Source: Apoda limacodes (taxonomy: Eukaryota; Arthropoda; Insecta; Lepidoptera; Limacodidae). From it: a stretch of DNA of 64,000 bases. Positions 48,201 to 60,200 of this stretch are shown here, piece after piece; position 1 is the first letter of the stretch, and each line of letters starts with the position of its first letter. The position numbers and the translations under genes were made by a program. The notes under the pieces are model-generated. The model did not search any database, was not told the DNA's origin, and saw only the letters and a list, made by a program, of their open reading frames with translations. Location: contig OX291544.1 in assembly GCA_946406115.1 (NCBI GenBank), positions 9,734,001 through 9,798,000 on the forward strand, given 5' to 3'.

Positions 48201-51200
48201 ATATTGTGACACAAATAAATCAAAGCCTTTCACATAGGAGACTCGATCTCATTATGGAAGAGCTATCTACGTATTATAACGTTTTTTATTTGTAAAAAAG
48301 TTTACGCGGACAAAGCCCCTGGCAGGAGCTAAACGTGTAAATAGATAAATACGAGTATTAAATGTACACACATGTTTGTTTTCAATTTTCTTATTTGACG
48401 TTTAGCCATCGGAATATGTAAGCGGTAAGGCACCCCCACGAGAAAAACACATATAATAGAAAAAAAAAAATTATAATAGGCGTGGCATTACGGTTTCCGT
48501 CTTACGAATTTCCACGATTAGGACACGTGACCTGACGCGAGTTATCATTTTTTACCCATACCAAAAAAAAGTGCACAACGCCGCTAAAGAAGTTTTCACT
48601 TCAAAAAAATATATGGGGGAAAACTACACTCAGCAGTGGCAGCATCATGATCTTAGCCTGTCCTCTAGATAATGCTTCAGCAAATACCATATTTTTTCAC
48701 TTGTATAGTGCAACATACTTTTCTGACAATGTGGCCAAAATCAAAACTCGGTACAGTCGCCATATTGAAAAGGTGTGAACTGTAAGTCGACACTAGCGAC
48801 CAAACACTTTGGTCAGATAAGTTTGTTGCACTGTAGATGTGATTTCTACAACAATTTTTCTAGTCCATGACCAATTTATAAAGCGCTTTTAACCGTTCCA
48901 GGATTTAGTAAGAAGGTTCCCTATATTCGAAAACACCATATTTGTAAAACATGTGAGAGAAATAATAGCTTGAAACTATAAAAAAAGTCTTTTAAAAATA
49001 ATCAGAGCTCATGTTTGACAGGTAAATCAGGTCCTGGATCACCGTCAATGCCGCGGTCAGAACACAAACCACCACCAGTCGTGGTGCTGAAAAGGGATTG
49101 TCGAGATGACGATGACAGAGACCGAGACCGGGAACGAGATCGAGACCGTGTTGACGGACTCTACTCACAGTGAGTGACATTTTTTAACGGGCAACTTAAG
49201 GTTCTCCTGATGGCAATGCTGAACTGTTGTGTGCTTTTAGCGTTGAGTACAAACTCTAGCTTTTTCTTAAGAGGATAAGATTTGCGTCGCCTCGCAACGT
49301 GTTTCATACCAACGATTTCCTACTTATTTTTGACACTTCCATTCAAATAACATAAAATTTTAAACGAGTGTTCTATGAATAAATATCTAGGTCTGCAGGG
49401 TGACAGTTTTAATTTAATTGTTTAGTTTAAAGTTATACAGGATTCTAGTTTTTCAAACAAATGGTTTCAAATAAGATTACAACATACTGAATTTTTTTTT
49501 TTGATTAGTAAATCTCAAAAACAAGTGGAAGTTCATTTGTATGAAGCACGCTGCGAGGTGCCGCGAATCGTATTCTCTTAACATACAGTGTGGAGATTTG
49601 AGACAGGTCACCAAGGGTTAGCTAACCTAGTCGTCATAGCTACAGACAAACCAACTGTTATAATAAGGAAAATGGTCTCTATAAAAGATAAACGATTGTA
49701 AAATAGAACAACAGTTAAACAAATGTTATCGGCAGGGTCAATTAGTTCAAGCATTACATGTCTGGGATAGTATTCTTCGAACAAGTTTTTGCAGATGACT
49801 CAGAGGAACAGTAATATTTTAAATTCAATGTTTTTGTTGTCTGACGAAAACTTTTTTTAAACTAAGACCTACAACAGAAAAAGTAATGATTATTGGTGAA
49901 GATATAGCTATGATAGTTAAGGTAGATGCTCTTGCAAACCTGACTTAAATTTTCAAGCTATATGCCAAAATATGTAAAAACAGGGTTGTTTTCTGACTTC
50001 AATGGTAATATTCTTGTGCTCAATTTGGGAAACAATAATGTATAACCATGATAAAATGTAGCCAATAATGATTGCCTCAGTAATTCGTACAGTCTCGCCA
50101 CCCTTATACGTCCCCACTGTTGGGGAATACGAAATGCCCATTCTCATAAGCGAGGGTGATTTGGGCCATAGTCCACACGCGGGCCCAGTGCGGATTGTGA
50201 ACTTCACATACGTCTTTTTTTTTCTTGACGTATGCAGGTTTATATCACGATATTTTCCTTCACCGAAAAGCCAGAGGTGTAAATAAATAACTCAGTGTAC
50301 ATGAGAAATTAAGAAAAGACTCATTGGTACACGCCGACCCAGGGTTCGAACCTCCGCCGCTTAGGAGGTGAAGTGAAAAATCCCTCGACCACCACCGACG
50401 TATTTAAAAATTGGCGGGTTCTTAAGCGATGCTTCTGTCTGAACACAACTCAAATCGTTGTTTACACGGAGACAAAAACAATTTCAGGAGATTTGGGATT
50501 AGCTTTGATAAAATTGATGAAAGACACCAGTTATGAATGATGTATTTTTTATGAAGGCATGGAACACTTCGTTCTGGTGGGGGACCAGGCGGTACTATAC
50601 GTCCTGTGGGCGACGGGCGAGAAGAGAGAAGCCGTCTGCAAATGGGACCTATGTCTCCCGACTCCACGGGACTTGAACTATATTATAACTCGAGGCCACC
50701 TTCAGACCATTCTACTTGGAGGTAAATAAACTAAAATTTATAAAAAAATCCATAAGCGTATAGAAAGCTTTCCATATTATTTACCTAGCTGTGATGTTAT
50801 ACTTAGTAGGTTCATACAAAGTAAAGGGTGTCTTAAGCACTTTTTCATTCAAAAAATAAAAAAACACGAATTTTTTGAGCTTGTGATATTTTTATTGCAT
50901 TTTAAGTAGACAAGTTCTGATTCAGTATGAAATAAAGCCTGTGTTCCTAAATTTGAACCCGCATACTGGCCAGTACGGTGTTGTTATTATCTAACGTCAT
51001 ACTGCAAATATGACCGAAATATGACGCCACACCGTACTAGCCAGTATGCTGGTTCAAATTTAGGAACACAGGCAAAATATTATGCAAATGGCCCCCGCAG
51101 CTGATGACAGGCCATTGCTCTTTTCATGTTTTTTTGACAAATAATGCGGCTGTATCTCATCAATAACACGTTGGACGCCCTTGAGCTCAGGAATTGTCTC

Positions 51201-54200
51201 AGGTTTATTTGCATAAATCCGAGATTTTTCCAAACCTCAAAGAAAAAATCGCATGGCATTAGATTTGGGCTTGGTGGCCAGTTGACATCAGAATTTGGTT
51301 TGAAAATCTTGCGGTAATAAATCAATTATTACATGCACGGTGTGGCAGGTGCCGTCGTCTTTCTGAAATCACAGATGGTCCAGCTCCATGTTGTTCAGGC
51401 CACAATAACTCCGTTATCATGTTTCTGAAACTTAATTCCGCAATGTCTGCGAGCGGTTTAAGCGCAACTTTTCCCGTTTATTGTAGAGAAGCCATTTTTA
51501 ATAAATTCGACAAATTAAAAGTTAAAGACTCAAGAGTCCTCTCCGGACAACTGGTATCGTTATGTTCAGTATGATGTTCTTAACAAGAATAGACCAGTTG
51601 TCGCGTTCTAAAGTTGTGGAGGAAGGCAGGAGAAATACGCGGCAATATTGACCGAATGGCCAGCTCAACAACGACGTCTTCGCTCTGTTTGTGCACCGTA
51701 GTGGCTGTGTATGTATGTACCTAATTAGTAAGTTAGAGAGTGTACGCATACGTGCCGTAGTTAACAGTAGTTACTCTGATAACATGGCCATTAATGCTGG
51801 TGTCCCGCAAGGCTCTGTGCTGTCTCCTACGCTGTTTCTACTGCATATCAATGACTTGTTGGAATCAACAACATACCTTGCAGATGACAGCACTGGAGAC
51901 GCTTATTACACCTGCCGTGCAAACAGCCCTCGTTCCGATGTGTAGGACCGATGAGAAGTGCGAAGAACTTGTGTCTCAACAGGTCTCTGACTGGGGACGG
52001 GAAAACTTGATCCGATTCAACCCTACGAAGACAAACGTCTGCGCGTTCACCGCTAAGCAAACCCCATTTACTGTGGTAGTACAATTCCAGAACACTCCGG
52101 TCTCCATCTCCAAGAGCATTGGGATCCTTGGTGTTGACATCTCCAGTGATGTTCAGTTCATAGATCATTTCCAAGACAAGGTGAAGCTGGCGTCCAAAAA
52201 ACTTGGTGTACTTAACAGAGTGAAGCAGTACTTGACTTCGGGGCTAAGGTTGCTGCTTTACAAGTTGCAAGTCCAGCCTTATCCGCCCTTATATATTATG
52301 TGCGGGTGCACATAGATACCAGCTTGCTCCTGTAAGAATCGTCGACGATCCCAAACTCACAAGCCGTATCGAACCCTTACGTCTGAGCAAAAGCTTTGTT
52401 TCCTTGTGTGTGTTCTACCGCTTGTATGATGGGATGTGTTCTGATTTTTTTTTCGGAGTGTTGGGACAAATTCGTACATATGGCAACACTGTGCCAATAT
52501 CTCTCAAAGAGTTGCAGCTGATAGATATCATGTAATTGCAAGACAGGTTGCAGAACAAATAGACGTGGTTGTGCCGATAGGAAGCAGAAGTGTTTGGAAG
52601 GTGTTTTCCATATGGGTTCAGAATGTTTTAACCAGTACAATAACGAATCTCAAGATGACTAAACTGTCACATTAACTGCATCCAATAGAAATTTTGATTT
52701 TGGACAGACATGTTGTACATATTTCTTGTTAACTATTAAAGTAGTACTTTAGAAGTAGGAGAGAACCTACCTATTACTGTCAATCTATATATTGGGGCCT
52801 CGAAATTGTATTAGGGAACTATTTAGGGAAATTGAAATTTTAACTGTTCCTTGTAATGTAATGTAAAATGTATATGGGTGAATCAACTTTTTTTTGTAAA
52901 GACAGCACAAATTTGCTAAAGAAAAACTTCATTATGAAGTTTTCTTTTAGATCATTCATATAAAACCACTAATAAACTTTAATATTTTAGGGAGAGGCAA
53001 GAACCTTAAAGTATTTTGTTGCTATTTTTAGGATTCAATACAGAACTTGATCATGTAAGTGGTCTCCTGGGTAACTGGTACTTTATTCGATAAAACGACG
53101 ATAAATTATTTATGAAATAGTTTTAATTTTAATAAGGATACAAAAACGTTAAGTGACTGGCTTTAAACATATGATAAATAGTTTGCATTTCTAGAAATAG
53201 TATTAAATTGTGTCTATGGAGTCACCAATGAACAAAAATAAACTAATACTTCTTAATTTTTGGTTTAAATGATTATTTCAGGAAAAAATAATAATTGGGC
53301 TAGCTTCTTCCAATAACTATAAATTAATGACATAAATTGGAAAAAAAATAAGTTTTGTATTATTAGTAAAGCAAAACAATAATCACAACAACTATGGGGA
53401 CAATTTGGTTTGCTAGGAGACAAATTAAGTGACTCAGAAGACACTGCTAAGTAACTTTATTAGCAACTAAACAGCGAAAATAAAAATAAATCTTCTAGAA
53501 ATAAAATTGTCACTTAAATTGGTAATTAGTTAAAGGACAACAAAGAGCTTTACTGCGTTAATAACTAGTGACAATTAAAATTGCAAATTTCTGTCTTAAA
53601 ATTAAATAAAAATAATGCCATACCTAGCCAGACATTTAAAATCACAGAATATGAGATCTTTGGTACCATTAGAATTATTGGAACTGAAACATATACCTAA
53701 TTTTATGACTTAATTTTTCATAAACGTCAAAAGCACTGCTAAATTCATAATAAATTTGGACTCGTAGAATGTGGTTTTTCAAGAATTTTGACAATGTCTG
53801 TTCGATCGATAAATGACATGTCCGTTTTGTATAAACGAAAATTTTGGCATTTTTTTACAGATCTCAAAAAAGTAACGAATATTTCCTCATTCAAATTATT
53901 AACGAGACAAGCATATCTGTAAATTTTACCTTTTGTTGTATGTACATTAACAATTAAAAAGTCTCCGCAACGAAGTCCACGATTTTCTTTATTTAATGCA
54001 TTAAGTCCTGAGGTAGATGATTCTTGGTCATCGTCAGAATTATTCGGTGTATTGTAAACAACGTCATACAAATATTTACATCGGGGTTTAGTTAAATCTG
54101 ATAAATCTATCTCTTTGAGAGGAGATTTCTTTGAGCTCCCGAAGTTACTTAGAGGAATATTCTCATCAGAGGTATCAAGATCTTCAGCCGTATTATCACA

Positions 54201-57200
54201 TTTCACAACCTTTACTCTTTTAAACAGGCACAGAAGTCGCAATGGGTCGGTAAATTTTGGGTTGAAGACATGCACAAAAACCTCTTTGGCAAAAGCATCC
54301 CAGATTCCTGTATTTTAGCTCACCGCGAATTGCGTAAATATTTGGTGTACGTGCAAAGTGCCGGCTAGAGGTGTAATCTTGGGTGGCAATTGTTAAGAAA
54401 TGCCTTCAATGTCATCTGAAGAAATCAAGAAAAGTTTTATCTTACTCTGATCGTTGAGTGTCTCGTAAATTTTTGTCTTCAGACCCTATGTCACGTCCAG
54501 TAGCTACCATGTTATCAGCTGTTCGCTTGAGAAAGCCGCCAACACCTGTTTCAAAAAAAGACCACGTCATTGCCGAAAATCCGTAGTCAAAAGTTTTCGT
54601 TGAACAGAAATAAAAATTTGTTTCTGTCTATACTCACTAAATGGTCCATCAGTGTAAAAATGAATAGTTTTTATTTCTGATAAAAGCAAGATAAAAGGCC
54701 GATTTTTAGTGAAATAATAATATTAGCACTTTGTGCCTGGTTTCTCTTGTTTGAATATTTTATATAATATTTTCATACTGTCTAGCAGGAATTTTTTTTG
54801 AACTTTCGTTTTACCCTTCGTTACTGTCTCTTTTTTACCTGCCGTAGCTCTGGATATATCGTCCCTAACAAAGAAGTCATGTAGTATTTTCTTTAAATTA
54901 GTTGTATTATCTCTTAGTTTATTAGTCATCCTTACTTGACCTTGCAATCCTAAAGATTCTTTTATTATTTCTTCTTTTGCGCGACCAAGAATATTTTCGA
55001 ATATATTTTTAATTAGTATCTTGTTTCGGTTTTTCGTAATTTTTTGGTATCTTTCTTGTATAGCATTAGTTAGCTTTTTGTATTTAATTTTATCGTCAGG
55101 TTTTGGTTATTTTTCGGGTTTTTTTTGATTCTTTGATTGAACTTTTTCTGTATTTGTCGCACTTATCTGTTACTTTTCACTTTTTTTCTTCCTCTTTCCT
55201 TTTTCGACGAGACTGGTGAATTACATGGTGTACTTTTTCGTAACTCTAGTATCATTGGTAAATCACGTGGTGTATTATTAGGTGACTGTAGAATCATTGG
55301 AGAATCACGTGGTGTTTCATTTCGTTCTTGCATTTCAGGAGAACTAGGAGGTGTAATATCTAGGACGCGATTCAGATTTCTTTTTTTGCCTAAGGTTTCT
55401 TTTTCTCAATTTCCAGATAACACTGGCATTGAAATTTTTCTTTAGATGACAAGTCTTGAATTAGTCTTTTTTTGCATGATAATTTTCTCTTTTATTCTTC
55501 GTAATTTTGTGGTTCGTTTTTCAATTTTTCTTTATATCGCCTTTGCTTTTCAGCTGGTGTTAGTGGTGTTATTTTAGCTAAAACAAATAAAATTATACCT
55601 AGTTTTGTAAAGTTGTGAAACAAGCAAATATGCAAAAAGAAACTCATTATCCAGATGCAAACAAATTGTTAAATAACGCGGTGAAAAATTTAGCCTCATC
55701 TTTTATTTTTAATCCTTTAATGTCTAAGTTAATATGCGATTCGATCTAAACCTACACAGTACAGCATATTAATCTTCACACTAATGGGCATATCACACGA
55801 AAGCAGAAAATAAGTCAGAGTTTGCCTTACTGTTCTACTCATGTGTGAAATGGCCATAAGACTGATATATATCAGAAACGTCATATCCAGTATTCGATTG
55901 ACTTCATTTGGGTCATAAAAATAAATAACTTATTTCATTAAAAACACAACAAAAAACACTAAAATACTATTAAAAAAAAATTTATTCTTCTGGGTCACCA
56001 CAATAGTCTCTTGGGTCACCATGAAAGAAGCCTAGGGGACCAGTGACTCAGGGGACATTTAGAGGTTAAAGTATTTTTACTATTATATTTATCAATCACA
56101 TAAACATGGGTTAATACATCATAACAGACTATATAGCTATTGTATTATGCTTTAAAATATGTTTAAAGTTCAAAATACTTACGAAAACACGGAGTGACCC
56201 AGCGTACCGACAATATTTCCACATTGCTTCTCTTAGAGTCGCGGGCGAAATGGCCGAGTCTTCAATTCAATTAAATGCGGAATATGTTGTTACAAAATTT
56301 AAAAACTATAAACCATGTTCTTACTACCGAAGGTTTAAAATTTAATACGATCATAAGAACTTTTTAAGCCACAGTGCGTAGGTTATTTCGAATTGCTCTT
56401 GGGACAGTCAACATTAGTATAGAAACACAAAATTGTCGTTTGGGTCACCAATTAAAAAAACCAGTAAATTAGCAAATGTGTTTTTACTGAATATGTTAGT
56501 TTATTCCTTAACTATCTAATGTATTGTAAGTGTTGTTACCAGTGTACGGTCTGCTCTAGTTTAAATGTAAAAAAATATGTAATATCATGGACAGACAATA
56601 ACAAAAAAAAGTTGATTAACCCATATACGTAAAATTGGCATTTATTTGCTAAAAATAGTGACCAACACAGTGTTAATACGAGGAATAAGGATAAATTGGT
56701 AGTTCCAAAATGTTTTCTTTAGAAAGTACACCCCATTTTGCATTTTGCTCTTTTGCCAAAACGTGTTTTTGGTGTATCTGGTTAATTTAGACCAAATAAA
56801 TCAAAAACATATGTCAAAGATAGTTTAATGAATAAAAGATATTACAAAGTTGATGAATAACATTGATGATAAAAATGTTTGGAAGAATTAGAACTTTATT
56901 AATTGGGAGGCATTTATGACATTTTATTTTGTGTTTTTATTTATGTTTAAAAAACTAAAACATTTTTTATTATGTTATTACCTAGTGTAATTTAAAAAAA
57001 TATAAGAGATTTACTACTAAATTTCGTTATTCAAAATATTTGTAAAACTGTAAATGATAATATGACCTATTATTTTTTACTTTATATTTTTATACTTAAT
57101 ATTTTATTTATTTATATAATTAATCATATAAACAAATTACATTAATATTTAAATTATAATCTAGAAAATGAAACCCGCTATAGGATAATGCGTAGCACAA

Positions 57201-60200
57201 GTCACGTTACCCTAATGTATTAATTCAGTCACAGTTTTATCATTTCTTCACCAAATTTAAAAAACTAAAATCTTTTATATAGCTGTATCAATCGGGCAAT
57301 TCTTAGTAATACATTACTTTTTAATTTAATGTCATTTAATGCTTTAATTCAATAACACTACAAAAAATCGGCCGAGTGCGAGTTGGACTCGCGCACGAAG
57401 GGTTCCGTACCATTGTCTATAAAAACAGCAAAAAATAACGTTTATGGTATGGGATTGTTTATTTGAATTCAATTTATTTTTAAATATTTTGTGAATATTT
57501 CTGTAAGCGTCTACCTGTTTATACCTGTTTTACAGATGTATCTACTTCATCAAAGTAACTTTTAATGGAATTTTTATCACCACTTTATATCACGACAACC
57601 AGTCCATACTTGTCCAAGATATCATGCTGAACCCAATGATACCAGTTGTCGGTAGAGAACTCTTCGGTCCGACGGGGCTGCGGCCTCGACGGCCTGGCTT
57701 TTCTACTATAATGGGTTTTAACAATGATAACGCGTTCTTCTTTTGTGCACCACTTTATTTTTAATAATAATCGGAAAAATCATAGGATAGCTGTAAAATT
57801 TATAGATACTTTAGTTTTTATAAAAAGAAACTTTTTTTTGCTAATTTCAGCAATTTTTTGTCTCACTCTAGGGTCCACCTTTTTTCTGTTTTTACTAAGG
57901 GGGAATACCAAAGTAAATAATAAAACTTAAAATGGCTGCTTGACAACTATTTGAATGGAGATTTTTATAATAAGTGTTCCCATTTTTTTACAAAGATGAT
58001 TTATTGTGGTGACTAGATTAGACATAAGAATAAATTCGTCGTTGGTAAATACACAATCCACAAATAAGTACCAATATCCTGTATAAAAGCCAAGTTCCTA
58101 AAATCCAAACAGTAATTGTGAAGAACACGGTCTATACCGCAGCAAGTTATAGCTATAACTATAGTTTGTTCATATTGAGGGAGGTCTTTCACTGTACCTT
58201 ATAAAACAATCTACTAGTAAAGTTTTGCGATTTATTTTCCCTCTTTTCAACGAAAAAAAAAAAACTGTAGGAGCCCTAAATAGCACATAGTATAGCCTCT
58301 CAAAACACTAGAAACAGACTATTTCAACGTTAATTTTTTTCATTTCAAAATAGTAATAAGATATTTTATAATCATAGCCGCGCACAAATGCCCCCCTAAT
58401 AACACGTCTACTGCTGTTTTAATTTACAGTTACTTTTTTACAGTTACCGACCACCTCCACCAGTGATCACAGAGCAGCCCAAATCTTCAGCTACTCACTT
58501 TGTTCCATACGAGCGATCATATCCTAACACTTTGGAAAGCTTGGCAGAGAAGGTTCATTCGTTTTATCCACCAGATAGTGGAAGGTTAGATTATAAAATT
58601 AAAAATCAATCAAAGGAAGAATTTTATGACTATTAATGGATTTCACAAAAAAATGAGGCTAATTAACTATGTACTTGTTTGCAGTTCACGTTTTGGAGGT
58701 AGGGTACCACGATCTGGCTCAGAACAGCAGCTACCTCGAGCTGAAACTCATTCCGATTTTGGTAGACACTCTCTACTTAGATCCAGCCTTAAGGCTTCCG
58801 CTGCTACTGGCGGTAGTAAGTATTTTTATTTCTCTTCTCAGATAAAGTTGTAAGATTTTGTGAATTGTCATGGTTAATTGTTTAAATTATTTTTGATGAT
58901 ACTTTTACTGTATTTAATTTTAGCGTCAACCCTATCAAGATACAATCAAAGGTATGGTGGCGTGGGCATGAGTGGAGCTGGTCTTACAAGCAGTGGTCTT
59001 GGAGGCACTGGTTTGGGAGGACCAGGACTTTCCTCCGGCTTATCGACTACTGGGCTTAGTGGACTAGCCGGTTCCAGTTTAGTAGGCTCCGGACTAACTA
59101 ACACAGGTCTTGGTACTGGCTTAACTGGAACCGGGCTAGGATCAACCATTGGAGGAGGTTATGGTACCACAGGCTATGGATTACCATCTTATAGCAGTAA
59201 ATTTGGAACTTCAAGAAGGAATCGAAGTTTGGATTACTCTTCAGATACTGAAGCAACTGCACCAACAAGGGCGCCTTACTATTCTGGTCTGAGTGGTTAT
59301 AGGAGCAGCACTTTAGGAAGAGATATTGGGTCTAAGTTTAATTCATTGCCAAGGGATGTCAGAGGAACTGGTCAAAGGTGAGCTATAATTACTTTAAAAA
59401 AGATAAAGGTAAAAAAAAAATTTTTAGAACGTCGATAATAAACTCTATTCGTCCTTATCAGATTGGGACTGGGAAGACGAGCAGGAAGTGTTTTACAAGA
59501 TGAACCAGAGCCATTGTCATCAAGATTAGATCTACGTTCTTCCAGAGGTATGTTATCGTTTTGGAGGATTTCATATAAATAATTACTTAGGTACTTGACT
59601 TCGGTGTTAATTAATGTAGGTATTTAAAGCATTACCTAAATGAGTATTTTGTTAATGTACCAGGCCGTTTGCCAACATCGCCATCAGTGTTTACGTCGGA
59701 CGAGTATCGCGCATGGCTCTCCCGAGCCCCATCAACGAGTGCTCTCTACGAAAGCTTGCGGCCTCGTCTCCCCACGCACTACTCCGCAGAAAATATACAC
59801 GACGCACTCAAGAATGTGAGTAAAGCATCAACCTTCAAGACCAATCAGATCTCAGAAATTTAAATATAGAACTTTTCGGCAGTAGTATGTTTGATTTGTC
59901 ATAATGTAGTGTAGTATTCATACCTTTGCCTATTAGAGGCACTCTCTACCTGGGTTATTATTACTCCGAGCTCAAAGTCGCCCTTTATGGACGAGACTTT
60001 TTTTAACTTAGCTTAAGGGAAGTTATTCTAATAGGTACGAAAATTAAAATCGCTAAATTTGCGTTTACTTTACGTTTTGAGTACTGGAGAATCGTTTTTC
60101 ATCATATTTAGAGTTATATAAACTAAGAGAAGTTGCTTGTGCGGTACTTGCTACCGAACTAATTTTCATACTACTAAGGTAGTAGTAGTAGTAGTAGTAG

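Noticed and set aside
58430..58443. Upstream alternative acceptor for exon f (TTACAG ending 58429)
   Set aside because: Its use would add 14 bases and break the frame of a strongly conserved coding block.
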